From: Blastobasis lacticolella
Taxonomy: Eukaryota; Arthropoda; Insecta; Lepidoptera; Blastobasidae
Assembly (NCBI GenBank): GCA_905147135.1
Contig: LR990044.1
Span: 10,916,122 to 10,980,121 of the forward strand
DNA length: 64,000 nt
Direction: 5' to 3'
This document shows, piece after piece, positions 1 through 10,300 of the stretch. The notes beneath the pieces are model-generated. The model was not told the DNA's origin. It was given only the letters and a program-made list of their open reading frames with translations, and did not search any database. The translations under genes and the position numbers were made by a program. Position 1 is the first letter of the stretch; every line of letters starts with the position of its first letter.

Positions 1-2018
1 CAAGCATCCTCCACCAACAACGCGGCCTCGTCCGTCTTTATCACCGGCCTCTTCGGCACCAGCAACTTCGCCTTCCCCTTCGCCTCCCCGGACAGCTTAC
101 ACCTCTTCGCTTTCTCCGCTGCGTCTGCCACGGCCTCGGGAGCGACTTCGCTAGTCGTCGTCTCCACTTGAGGTACTACTTGAGGGAGACTCGCGTCGTC
201 TACCGTCGGCCTCTTCGCGACGAGCAACTTCGCGACCTTCTCTATACTCTTTATACTCTTCTTCTTGGGGGGTTGGCTAGGTGTATCCTCCGATGTGATT
301 TTACCCAGTAGTTTATCCGCCGGCACGGTCACGATTGTGAAGTCCCCCGCTTCGGGTATGACGTTGATTTCGTCGACCTTATTCGAGGGCTTCTTCGATA
401 CGAGTAATTTGGCGACGTTCTCTATGCTCTTATTCTTTAGGTGGCCGTTAGGTTTTTGGATTCCTAGTTTGTTCCGTTTCTTCTTGGAATCATTTTGTTT
501 ATCAGCACCGGATTGCTCCGTAACGGCATTCATTTTTATATCTGAATCTTCGAGCCCTTTTTCAGGCAAACGTTGAAGTTCTTCGGCTTTCGCTTTGGAG
601 GGTTTTACAACCACATCCGCTAAAATCTTTTTATCACTGTCACTGATGGAGTCATTCTTACAAATTTCATTTTTTAATGTGTTAACCGATTTATTATCAC
701 TCACAATTGTCTTTTTGTCATCATTGACATTCTCACTTTTCGTTTTACACTTTGCTAAGGCTTTTGGTTCTTCACTTAACTTCAGCTTGTCCGCCGATGT
801 TTTTAATACTGATTTCAAGCTGTTCGTTACTTTGGAGTCTACTTTTTCGATTTTGCATGCATTTTTATAGGCCATTTTTTTCTCTATGAGCTGTGTCACA
901 GCCGCTATAGTATTGGCACGGACTCCGCTAACACTGACTGGTGCATTATTTTCAACTATATTATTATTGATGTTCGTCTTCTTAGCACAGGCTTGTGGGC
1001 CAGTGCCAGTAGAGTCCAATAATAGCTCAGCTGGACTAATGTCCTTGTTTGGGTCAGCTCTATGAATACTATTTTTTCTTATTAATTTATCAAGCAACAT
1101 GGCGCTTTTGTTAGTAGGTAACATCTTTGTGAGATCTTCTGGTAAAGCAGCAACATTTTTTAGCCGAGGGTCTGCATCTTCCGGCGCTTCGTACGCCAGT
1201 TTCTTTGCATTGATGATATTAACGGTATCTGATTTCCTTTTAGTCGCTTTCTTTGCAGACGTCGGCGTTTTAGGAACTCTTTTGGGATTCTGCAGATTCC
1301 TTTTCTTTAAATCTTTGGTGACAGTTTCGATTCGCGGAATGCTGGGCTGTTCGCAAGACACTTTTCTCCGCTTCTGCAATTTTACGTGTTCACCGATTCC
1401 GTTTGTTTTGCACCCGTCTTCCAGTTGCGTATCTTTCATGTCGATTTCTAATTTAGGCCTTGAATATCTCCGTTTGGCAGGTTTTGTTGTGTCGGTATTG
1501 TCTGTGGATTCCGATAGCGCGATTGTTGTCGAGTTGTGTTCTCTGAGAGCTTGCGCGTCTGTTTTCCTCAACGAGGCGTTGGGGGGGCCTTCGTTTTCCT
1601 TCTTGACGTCGACAAGAGGTGTCGCTCTTTCATCTGACGAGGAGAGGTCGATCGGTGCGCAGATGGGTGGAGATATAGCCATGACATCGTCGTCAGCGTC
1701 ACTGTGAAGGGAAGCTGGAGCTTGCGGAGCACAGAGGAGGGTGGTGGTGTCGTCTCCAGCGAGGGATCGCCTCGCCATGGCCTTTCCCAGGCGCGCGCGT
1801 CTGGGGGCCACGGGTGGGGGCTGCGGCGCACATACGCCGGCGGACCCCCGCGCGGGAGACGGGGGCCCCTCCACAGGGCTGGACAAGTTGCTGACCAACC
1901 GCATGTTGTCGCGGATGTCGAACATCTCGCGTTTGGGCGAAGCTCCGCCTATGGCCGGCAGGGGGTAAGGGTGGGGAGCGTCAGATGCTGCTGGCGGCTC
2001 TTGCTCCAACGGTGGATC
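1..2018 (-). CDS. Large Lys/Ser-rich exon (exon F) of an unrecognised nuclear-type protein, 3' end beyond window
   Basis: The minus strand is open for all 2018 bases (672 codons plus 2 bases) and runs off the window. The 5' edge is a splice acceptor (TTTAACAG then GAT at 2018), phase 0. The start of the exon is Pro/Ala-rich, with MFDIRDNMRLVSNLSS near residues 270-285 of the joined protein. After that it is rich in Lys, Ser, Asp and Thr and looks disordered. Basic clusters that could be nuclear localisation signals are LQKRRKV (~442) and KKKRNK (~740). VKKE (~366) fits a SUMO consensus. Short amphipathic Lys/Leu motifs recur: MLLDKLIRK (~535), TQLIEKKM (~603), then KSIENVAKLLVSKKP (~758) and KSIEKVAKLLVAKRP (~818). 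I see no zinc-finger, homeobox or catalytic domain. A nuclear scaffold or transcription cofactor is an inference from composition. Open ORFs on the plus strand here are antisense shadows. Confidence 0.85.
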
Positions 2019-2337
2019 CTGTTAAAGATATCGGTTTAAAGAGATTGGCTATTGGATTTGATTTATATGGAATGGTCTCCATAAAATGAGTTCTACTAGC
2101 TGACGGTTGTCGCTTTCCATCAGATTCTATTACGGGCGACGGTTACCGCTCTATGAAGTCGTCTGTTTGATTGTTCATCACTAGCGATGTTAAATTGCTA
2201 AAATAACCTACTTTTAATACTTAATTATCTACTAGGGAGGCAAACAAACATGAAAGGCACAGATGTCACTACTGCTGAGCCTTTACCAAAGGCTTTGCCG
2301 GTAACGGGCTAAATATGAAGGTGTATCATATGCTTAC
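2019..2337 (-). other. Intron E/F, 319 bp, with a decayed partial copy of exon E
   Basis: GT-AG intron between exon E and exon F. Bases 2291-2322 match 2455-2486 inside exon E at 25 of 32 positions on the same strand. Read in the exon frame the copy keeps HI and VTGKA but contains a stop, so it is not coding now. The rest is plain AT-rich intron. Confidence 0.6.
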
Positions 2338-2528
2338 CTTCCCGCTGCCGTGCGTGTCAGCGCCGGCTTCGAGCGCGGCCCGCACCTTCGCTCGGAAGGC
2401 GCCCCCGGGCGGCGCGAGGGCATTCAGGGCGTCTACTGGGCCGGCTCCGGTAGGGGCTTTACCAGTAGCGGGCCCAATATGGACGTTTTTTGGACACGAT
2501 TTTAGTGTGCAGCCGCAGCCGCGGAATT
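2338..2528 (-). CDS. Exon E of the same gene: Cys-cluster exon
   Basis: Bounded by acceptor TTCATTCCAG at 2529 and by a strong donor AAG|GTAAGC after 2338. It supplies two bases of a split codon plus 63 codons, begins in phase 1 and ends in phase 0, as its neighbours require. It opens with FRGCGCTLKSCPKNVHIGP (Cys at exon positions 4, 6 and 11, a C-x-C-x4-C arrangement), followed by a Gly/Ala/Pro-rich linker and FRAKVRAALEAGADTHGSGK. The cluster could bind metal but matches no domain I can name. The acceptor directly abuts retrotransposon-like sequence (2541-2770), and a decayed copy of part of the exon lies in the next intron, so the exon may be repeat-derived or alternatively used. The donor is convincing; the acceptor less so. 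Confidence 0.6.
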
Positions 2529-2540
2529 CTGGAATGAATA

Positions 2541-2775
2541 ATTAATGAGCTTAGTATGCTGCAGGCCAATCCAAATGATGCAAGAGGAACGAATTGGTGT
2601 AGAAGACTTGGGAGAAGGCCTATGTCCAGCAATGGAGGTCTTGTGGCCGACATGATGACGAAGTTGCAGCCGGAAAAAGTCTTCGTGTTTTAAGTTCGAT
2701 AGTACGTGGAAGTGTTCTGGGGACAGGCCCAGCAGTGAACGTGATGCAGCTATGATATGAAGATGATGATTCTCG
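2541..2775 (+). repeat. Two short RTE-type retroposon 3' ends
   Basis: The phrases gaaggcctatgtccagcaat (from about 2612) and ggacaggcccagcagtga (from about 2720) are the familiar tail of lepidopteran RTE-like LINEs. Both are followed by a degenerate gatgatga run. They sit just upstream (minus sense) of exon E's acceptor. The minus ORF over this span is repeat-derived. Confidence 0.55.
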
Positions 2776-3380
2776 GAATTGTCCGTGTGGTATCCGGTGG
2801 AGTTCACGGCTTCAATTACCACTAATATTTTTAGAGGTAAATATTGTAGGATTTTCGCCAATCGAATCTTTGAAAATTTTAATTTTGCAGGAAAGGATTT
2901 AGGAACTATCTATAGGGCCAGATATATAACCTTACGACTGATACGGCCTGGCATAATATAGATAAGTTTGTTAAGCCTTGACGATACCAAATATTCTACT
3001 TAGGTTGTTATTGATTGTTTGGTAATGCCACCGATAAGAGAGAAACGATTAAATAACGACTGTTATCTCTGTAAATACAATTAATACCTAAATCTACGGT
3101 AACAACTAAATTAATATAAAGTTGACAACCTGCCAACATTCGAACAACTTTAGACAATCATCAGAATTTAATAAAATATTATTGAGTTCTTCAAGAAGCT
3201 CATGAAATGTTTGCAGGAATGATAGTGATACCCCTGGTGCCTACGAAAAATAGGTAATGTCCATTTACATAGGCTATGTTAACCATATAGCCATTAACCT
3301 TATAGTACATAAGGCTGATTGATTGTTTGCAATTAGTGGTAAAAACAATACAACGTTATGTGGTTGATCATGATACTGAC
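2776..3380. other. Remainder of intron D/E
   Basis: AT-rich intronic sequence between the retroposon tails and the exon D donor. I see no exon, RNA gene or clear repeat in it. Confidence 0.5.
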
Positions 3381-3468
3381 CAACAAACCTCGGTGGTGAG
3401 TGCTGATAACACGGCTGTGGGCCATAGTATGGTGGCAGCGGGTATGGCTCGCTGCCTACGCCTACCAT
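3381..3468 (-). CDS. Exon D of the same gene: Pro/Tyr-rich
   Basis: Acceptor TTTTAATTGCAG precedes ATGGTAGGC at 3468. The exon encodes 29 residues plus one base (MVGVGSEPYPLPPYYGPQPC, then YQHSPPRFV). I chose the donor TTG|GTCAGT because it ends in phase 1, which pairs with exon E and completes a Glu codon. A rival donor, GAG|GTTTGT after 3389, would be phase 2 and does not match the next acceptor. The exon continues the Tyr/Pro low-complexity stretch of exons B and C. The first codon is ATG but, since it sits directly after the acceptor in phase 0, it is probably an internal Met. Confidence 0.7.
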
Positions 3469-4254
3469 CTGCAATTAAAATGATAATTAATTAGAAAAAA
3501 AATATTCATACATATAGCCTTATAGTCCAGTCAAATCTTACATCTAAAACGCAAAACGCGATGTAGTGCTGTATTTTTGGTATGTTATTTAGACCTCTTA
3601 GGAGAGTGTGGAACAACATTTTGCAAGCAAAAAAAAATTGTGCTACCTGCGTAATACGTGAAAAACTGCGAAATTTCGGGTCATTTTTCACATTTTGGCC
3701 TAAAAATCGTAAACTATGCCTTTATCGACCAACAAAGCTCTAAAGCTTTAAAAATGGAATAAATTTGCAAGAATTTAAGCCCAAACACAGCTCTATAAAG
3801 CGTATAGCAACCAAGTTACGACTCTTTAAAGATGGTCTATTTTTCCCGAAAAACTTCAATTTTCAGTTTTGCTCTCGTCCGGAGCAAATTATGGGTAAAA
3901 TTGCTAATCCTATGATAAAAAAATTAAGAGGGAGTTGTAGTACATTTAATTTGCTTTAATTGATGTACAGAACGAACTATGTGAGACTAATGGTTCATTC
4001 ATAATTTTTAAAAAAACAGGGAGAACGTAAAAATGTATTTTTGAAGAATTTATTAAGGTGGGAATAACAATTATACATATTATGAATACTAATCTGACAT
4101 AATACAAATAACAACTAACTTAATAAAACAATCACAGATTTTTTCCAAGGTCCACGGTATTAGAACTATTAGGAATGCTGCCCAGAAGGCTGGCCGCATT
4201 GCCCCCCATCCTAAGTGGAAGCCAGCCCTATGGTCTTTATTGATTACGACCAGG

Positions 4255-4395
4255 CACTTAGCTAGCTCCCGAAGTAAGGAGTGTGCGCATGGTCCCTAGA
4301 GTTCAAGGGTTTCCACGCCAAACGGCGTAAATATGTGGTTTTCACCAACACTTGCGTCGTTTGACGCTTTCAGCTGAGGCGGCATCATTCAGTAA
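4255..4395 (-). pseudogene. LINE reverse transcriptase C-terminal fragment
   Basis: On the minus strand the reading HIFTPFGVETLEL matches the well-known C-terminal phrase of lepidopteran non-LTR reverse transcriptases (I/V-F-x-P-F-x-V-E-T-L-G). It is followed by stops and decayed sequence. It lies in the loop of the fold-back element, so it inserted there or was captured. Confidence 0.55.
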
Positions 4396-4404
4396 CCCAT
4401 TTAT

Positions 4405-4562
4405 TATTTATATTTAGCCATATCTGTCCCACTACAGGGCAAAGGCCTTCCTTTCGATCTTCCACGACTCACAGTCGGATGCTTTCCTCGGCCAATCCTT
4501 AGAAAAGGCGTCCAACTCGTCCCGCCATCTCCGTCTAGGCCTTCCGCGCTTTCTTGTTACGT
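4405..4562 (-). pseudogene. RTE-like reverse transcriptase C-terminus fragment
   Basis: Minus-strand translation gives GRPRRRWRDELDAF then SKDWPRKASDCESWKIERKA and FAL before a stop. This is the typical end of lepidopteran RTE-clade ORFs (G-R-P-x-x-R-W-x-D-D-L). Only the last ~45 residues remain. Confidence 0.65.
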
Positions 4563-4799
4563 TTTGTAACCCATGGTAAACTTAAAACTAAGCAACTTTA
4601 AACTATCATTCAAACGGCCCTGTGTTCCGTTGTTAAATCGCTCGCCTCTATTCGGACGATTTTAAATTTTGAATTTCGGCGTGAAAAATTCAATATTTTT
4701 TAAATAACATTGGCACTTTATACATCATCATTCATCGAAAGAATAAGGGCAAAAATAAGGAAAATCAGCATAATACATGAAAATATTAAAAAAATCCGC

Positions 4800-4965
4800 C
4801 TATATAGAGGACCGTTTCGTACATCGAGGCTAGTCGAGTTTCAGCACCGCGACGAGCTCGCCACTTAATTCAATTGGCGAAGCGAGATTGAGCAATATCT
4901 TGCGCTGGACCCTGAGACTAATAGAACGGTCTCGGGAGCTGATTGGCACCCTGTTATGGTATTTT
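4800..4965 (-). repeat. Dispersed repeat R1, diverged copy
   Basis: Shares landmarks with the copy at 58395-58620: an 'agtcaaacttagcaccg'-like start, 'gcgaagcgag(a/g)ttga' and 'cctgagactaatagaac'. It is degenerate, lies in the loop of the fold-back element, and its class is unknown. Confidence 0.4.
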
Positions 4966-5757
4966 ATTATTATAAAATGTAATTACGAACAAATTTTCTC
5001 TTAGCATAAGTGGTACCGATATTTGGCTGAAAACATTTCCTTTGGTACCATTCACACAAATAAGTATTCAAAGAATTCTTCAAAAAACTTTTTAAGATTG
5101 TGAATAAACTATTAGTCTCACTTAGTTCGTTTTGTACTTCAATGAAAGTAAATTACATGTACTACAACTTTCTTTTAGTTACTTTTATTATTATGGACTA
5201 GCGCTTTTATCAATAATTTGCTCCGGACGGTAGCAAAAATTTAAAATTATAAATTTTCGAAAAAAAAATTTACCATCTTCGAAGAGTCTTAACTTGGTCA
5301 CTGTACATTTTGTAGAGCTGCGTTTGGGCTTAAATAGGGGCAAATATTCATACCATAATGGCTTAGAACTTCAAAAGCCAAGGTTCATTGGTCGAAAAAT
5401 GCAGTTTTTTATTTTTAGGCCACAAAGTGAAAAAAGTCCCAAAATTTCGCAGTTTTTCACGTATTACGCAGGAAGCACAATTTTTTTTGCTTGCAAAATG
5501 TATTTATTATTTTATTTAACAGTTTATTGTGCACAATAACATTTACACAATATTGACATAAGGAAAACATCACAACAGGTACAGCTTATTTCATAAGAAA
5601 TATCTTACAGCAGACCTACGGAAGAGACAGGGCATAATCAGAATGTAGTTTCACATTCTCTTAAGGTGTCCAAATAACATACCAAAAATGCAGCGTTACA
5701 TCGCGTTTTGCGATTTAGGGCCATTTTTTGTATGATTTGACTGGCCTATTAGTGTTA

Positions 5758-6556
5758 AGACCGCGCGCGAAACGCCCACGCTCGCGTTAGCCATACGTCC
5801 GTGATATCTTCGATAAGCTGCAGGAGTGCTGCCATTGATGGTATGGCCATGTCTTCAGCAGGTCAGCGTGGGGATAGATACCAAAGACCGAGCGAAATGG
5901 TAAGGACAAGTAGGAAGGCAAGCCCTAGCGCGTTGCGCTAGAACCCGGGACTGATGACGATGAGCCTTATTACTAGTCTACGATACAAAGACAAGTAGAA
6001 ACTGGCGTTTAAAGTTCGGAAATTAAATTCCTTGCGAAACGGAAATCGAACCCAAATATGTATAGCAAACGGCATGGTAACCACTGCTGGTTCGTCAAAA
6101 TTCAGCTCCGTAGAAGTCGAAGCCGAAACTAGCCGATGTGCATAACGCATTATTGATCGCCAAATATAAGTACTTTAAAGTTAAAACTTTTAAACAAGTG
6201 ATAGGCCACAGGTGGTAGGAACAAGTAAAGCCTAAGTAGCCCGCCTGGAGCGCTCTACCACCGCTTTATCTATTTCTGTTGGCAAGCTTGAAAAATGCTC
6301 GAGATTTTACGTTCCCGGTTTAAGGAAGGAAGGAAGGAAGGTAAGATAAGGAAGGTTTATCTTATTGCGTTCATTGCTTCCGACTCCATCATCAGACCAG
6401 CTTAATGCATTGCCACCCAAGTTATATAGGTATACGAAATTTCAGTTCAATCAGATACCAACAAATGCTCAACAATGTTTTTCAAATGACGGCCAACTTA
6501 CCAACATACATGCAAGTTAAATAAAATATTGTAAAAGAACATTGCAGTGTGCGTAC
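5758..6556. other. Intron C/D remainder with a GGAA microsatellite
   Basis: Intronic. A (GGAA)n run lies near 6324-6342. No exon-like splice pair with coding potential was found. The minus ORF at 5938-6150 has no recognisable content. Confidence 0.45.
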
Positions 6557-6667
6557 CTGTGGTTCGGGCTGGGGAGACATGTGGTAGGGCTCCGGCGGGC
6601 GTGTGTAGTAGCGGCTGTAGCACAGCTCCGTCGGGTAGTACGGCGGACCGTATTGCATTGGCGGCAT
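6557..6667 (-). CDS. Exon C of the same gene: Tyr/Pro-rich
   Basis: Acceptor TTTGTGTCAG and donor CAG|GTACGC enclose exactly 37 codons, phase 0 at both ends (MPPMQYGPPYYPTELCYSRY, then YTRPPEPYHMSPQPEPQ). Tyr and Pro make up about half of the residues, the composition of a disordered, possibly self-associating segment. GC content and codon choice stand out sharply from the AT-rich introns on either side. Flanking introns are 3.1 kb and 1.5 kb. Confidence 0.78.
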
Positions 6668-6904
6668 CTGACACAAACGACAGGTAGTTTATTACTTATT
6701 GTTTTAATCACTGGCAAGGAAGTGTCAAAGAAAAAAAACACATTTATTGCACGTAGACACCACGACACGATAATTGGATTGTCACTGGAAAGAGTGATTC
6801 TAGCTCCAGTGATTCGGGGTCCATATGAGCGAAAGCTCTACTACTATCTACACATCACCGCTCTGTAGACAGGTACTCATTACATAAACAGACTCGAGCG
6901 TACA

Positions 6905-6933
6905 ATAGACTCGAGTCTCGAATTCGAGTCTAT
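6905..6933. repeat. Imperfect palindrome of GACTCGAG units
   Basis: ATAGACTCGA (6905-6914) and its exact reverse complement TCGAGTCTAT (6924-6933) flank a 9 bp loop. More 'gactcgag'/'gagtcgag' variants spread over 6890-7080, giving a short cluster of XhoI-like palindromic motifs in intron B/C. Confidence 0.7.
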
Positions 6934-7077
6934 TCGGAAATTCGTTACGCTCATAAAACATTAAACAGAAGAATCTCTGTCATAATGAGTCGAGAGTCGA
7001 GTTCTAAAATATAGACTCTAGATTTTTACAACATTAATGAAGAAATATTAGTTGTCATTTTTGAGTCTATGAGTAGG

Positions 7078-7101
7078 AAGGCGGACCCCGGGCCCTCAGG
7101 T
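7078..7101 (+). repeat. SINE-2 tail fragment
   Basis: The 20-base core aaggcggaccccgggccctc is identical to part of the SINE-2 tail at 39300-39320. Only this short piece is left. Confidence 0.45.
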
Positions 7102-7109
7102 ACCACGCG

Positions 7110-8142
7110 GGAGCTACCTATTACTAAAATTACTATATTCATTAAATACAAAACTGGATCGCATTGCTATAAATAAAACTCAGCGCAGGACAAGGAAACT
7201 TATTTCGATGATACGGCAAGAGCATACATTATTCATTGATTGATGGCTCCAGGTGTCAATATTATTGTAGGCACTTATAAAAATAAAATTTCATGTTACC
7301 TCGTCCCGCAAGTAACCTATCACGAACCACATAAGAACAATTATTAAGTTATTACTTTTGTCAATCAATAATAAGCAATGAAAGAACTATACTTAGATAG
7401 TAATTTTCGAAGTGGCTCGGGCGAAATAACGCATATTTGATTTAAAAATAAGTATATACCTACACACGCAGTCTCTGACGTTTCTACGGAAAGCTGGTAA
7501 TTTTTCATTTCAGGACAGCCAAGTGTTTATGCCAATATTATAATGTCTACGACTGTTGGACCGCTTGTCAGGCTACAAATGACTGCCTACCTAATTAGGT
7601 ATTCTGGTAGTCACAGAATTTCTTTACGTAAAGTGTGATACCATTCATCGCAAGACCTTTGGGCCTAATAACAATCTTTACCTTTTTTATTTTCAGTGCC
7701 TCGTGTTATTTTCGGTTACACGTGATATTTAATACTATGAATTTATTTTTTGGAAGATGGCTAAATGAGGGGTTTGCCTTGCATTGGGATAAAAATGATC
7801 AATGCAACTTTATAATAAAATACTTCCCCCCCCCCCCTTATCACAGCGCAGTCGCAAAATTAATTGATTGCTATAGACTGCAGATATTAGGCTAAGCGCG
7901 CACTACGTACTTTAGTCGTTGCGAATAATCTGCAATCCTACATATCCAACGCGTACTACAAAAAAGGCGTTTGCGATTTTAATTGCGAAACCGTGTGTAT
8001 ATTTTGAATAAAGTTGTAATGAAGCGCTACAAAAAAGTTGTCGTATGCGTAGTGACGATTTTATTTTACAGTACAAACTTTCAAAATCGCTGCGATTAAA
8101 ACTCGTAGTACGTGCATAGCGTTAAGGGTAGTAGGTACTCAC
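7110..8142. other. Intron B/C remainder
   Basis: AT-rich intron with a run of 12 C at 7826-7837 and nothing else I can support. Confidence 0.5.
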
Positions 8143-8249
8143 AGGGGGATGCGGCGGGTGGTAGTGCGCTGGGGGGTGGTACCGCGCAAGTGCCCGCTCT
8201 GCGTCCGCGCCGGTCTCCTTGATCAGTGGTCCCGCCGGCTGGTAATATC
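8143..8249 (-). CDS. Exon B of the same gene
   Basis: A textbook acceptor (TTTTATTTCCTTGTCCCCAG) and donor (CCT|GTGAGTACC) bound 107 bases. The first two bases (GA) complete a Gly codon begun by the last G of exon A; the remaining 35 codons end in phase 0. The product is YYQPAGPLIKETGADAERAL followed by ARYHPPAHYHPPHPP. The LIKETGADAERALARY part has helix-forming character; the His/Pro tail is low complexity. Splice strength and exact phase fit to an exon 39.6 kb away make this one of the safest calls in the window. Confidence 0.8.
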
Positions 8250-9302
8250 CTGGGGACAAGGAAATAAAAGTTTTAGCGGTTATGATAAATAGTATTAAAA
8301 GATAGAACTTGTTTTGCTTCATGATATGCAATTTAAATAAAAAAATAATCTTTGAATAAGTGGATTGTTCAATATTATTGTCAAATAAGTAAAATAAGAT
8401 TCAGCAGACTGTCAAACTCAATGAATGTAAAAACTAGATACATTTTGTTACACCGAAGAGATTATAGGTAGATAGATTTCTTTTAGCCGCCAGTCCTATA
8501 GTAGTGTAATGTAGTGTAGTGTAATAATTACTTAAGTAGGTAGCCGTAAAATGTTGAACCCATACAATAAATACATCAGCAGTGTAATTAAAAACACTTT
8601 TCTTCGTTGGTGCATGCAAGTGTTTTACGGAACCTATCTCCATACACGAAATCCTTCCTCAAAATTCAACTTTATTTCTATCTAAACAAAAATAAATAAG
8701 CCAACAACAAGCAATCCTCGCTCTACAATGAAACCTGTACACCAATTTCTTTGTTTGCCCAGTGTTCCACGGTCGTTCGGAAACGAGTAGGCAACCTACC
8801 TACATCGGCAATATTTTGAGCATCGGCCAAATGTGGAGCGCGGATGTGGTCGGCCGCGATACCGCCAGTGTGGGCCGGGCCTAGTAAATGGCTTCCATCG
8901 CTCCTCCGTTAACGTACCCATTTAGAATTCATAATTTTTGTCGTGGAGAGGAGATAGGTGATTTTTAAAGGGATTGTGCCGCTACGTTAAGTACGTATTG
9001 AGACTTTGATAGGTTATGTGGCAAGTAAAGGAGTGGTTCAAAGGAAGAGTCGAACAGATGGCTACACATAGGCTCTAACAAAGCGTACCGTTTTGTATAC
9101 AGCCCCTATGTTGTCTTAGGTATATTTGTTCGACTGACCGTACCTATGTAACTGGTAAGTGGTAATTAACATGTAATTTAAACGTAGGTAACCGGCAGAG
9201 AAACGTGCTAAGGGGATTATTTGTAATTCAGAACTGAAAACGCGAAGCTGCAAGTTCAGAATGTCCAATTCCTGAAACCCATTGTCATTTCAAATTCATA
9301 CG

Positions 9303-9380
9303 GTTAAGGAATGGAACGCTTTGCCTGCTAATGTGTTCTCCGAACAATACAATATGGACTCTTTCAGCATATCGAAGTAA
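9303..9380 (+). pseudogene. LINE reverse transcriptase C-terminal scrap
   Basis: VKEWNALPANVFSEQYNMDS then FSISK and a stop. The W-N-x-L-P-x-x-V-F pattern is the extreme C-terminus of many lepidopteran non-LTR ORFs. Upstream coding has decayed. Confidence 0.55.
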
Positions 9381-10129
9381 GTACAAATATGCGCTGGTAC
9401 TTTTTTTTATGACATACGTTAGGGAAACAGGCAAGCGGTTTACTTATAATAAAACAAAACAATTGGGACTAAATAAAAAAAGAGGGGCATGTTATAGGTA
9501 TCCCAGTTTCCACGGCGGTCGGCGAGCAGCCTTTTCGGGGTTAAAGGCTGTGCTAGAGGCGGCAAAATATGGAGTGCGGAACTGCGGATGTGGTTGCGCG
9601 ATACGGCGAGCGCTCCAGTTGGTAATGCCCTAATAACGTGGCTTTCACTTCACACGGGACGCCACTGGATACGGGACACTGCGGTTGGCTGTTCCCGAAT
9701 TGGGAACAAAGCAAGTGTGACGCACTTTCGTTGGTATTATAATTTAGGTATTATCACCTACGGCCTCTTTTATTGAAAATAATCTAGAGGTAATATTCTT
9801 TTTTTTTGATCAGCCAAACCGAGTCACCGGTTTCGGTATTTTACCGCTTTTCACTTTTCACTTTTCCAATAAAATTCTTGTTTAAAACAGTCCCGACTGT
9901 TTCGATTTCAAAAAGATTCGTCCAAGATTCTACATTTCCCGGCAAAGGTTTACTACTTTTGCGTTAATGCCTAAACCCGGAAAATACAAAGCACGTGTGG
10001 AAACCCATTAAAACTAGGAGCTCGATAAGCAGGCACAGGCCACGGCAACATTTTAACGTAAGTAGGCATAAACTTCTCAACAATCTGTCCAATTAAGCAC
10101 GCATTAAATTACTTTTGCTGCTTACGTGT

Positions 10130-10300
10130 AGGTGTGCGCGTGCGTCGCCTCTATTTGTTAGTTCCGATAATCTCCGCGTGGCGCTGGCGTTCGCTTACCG
10201 TTATCTTCATTTATCGGCGCTCGTGTTTAGTAGCGCGAGGGCGGAGAGGCGGCACTAACTTGGAGCGCCGCGCTGCCTTTCCGAGACATCATTATTTCGT
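10130..10300. promoter_or_regulatory. GC-rich intronic island carrying shared 22-mer (copy 1)
   Basis: A CpG-dense block in AT-rich intron. Positions 10247-10268 are identical to 42312-42333 over 22 bases (core ggcggcactaacttggagcg). It is not flanked by repeat hallmarks that I recognise. A cis-regulatory role is an inference. Confidence 0.4.

Larger units (their letters stand above)
3522..5757. mobile_element. Fold-back DNA element with ~0.55 kb inverted arms
   Basis: The left arm (about 3522-4055) reads as the reverse complement of the right arm (about 5075-5757). Matching landmarks include the outer 'agtccagtcaaat'/'atttgactggcct', the block around 'taaataacataccaaaaa', the block 'tttcgcagtttttcacgtat', and the inner 'gtctcac(a/t)tagttcgtt'. 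The right arm has an extra ~120 bp insertion near 5520-5640. No transposase is visible. The loop (4056-5074) holds later retroposon fragments. The arms differ by many substitutions, so the element is old. The superfamily and target duplication could not be settled. It occupies most of the C/D intron. Confidence 0.75.

Noticed and set aside
265..1707. Three plus-strand ORFs of 91-202 codons
   Set aside because: They are antisense to exon F, whose minus frame is open throughout, has sensible composition and a proper acceptor.
1568..2545. Minus 87-codon and plus 75-111 codon ORFs around exon F start
   Set aside because: Out-of-frame shadows in a GC-rich exon.
2502..2861. Minus 119-codon ORF
   Set aside because: It runs through RTE-type retroposon tails in antisense and across the exon E acceptor in the wrong frame.
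3384..3389. Alternative exon D donor GAG|GTTTGT
   Set aside because: It ends in phase 2, which no acceptor downstream accepts; the GTCAGT donor fits in phase 1.
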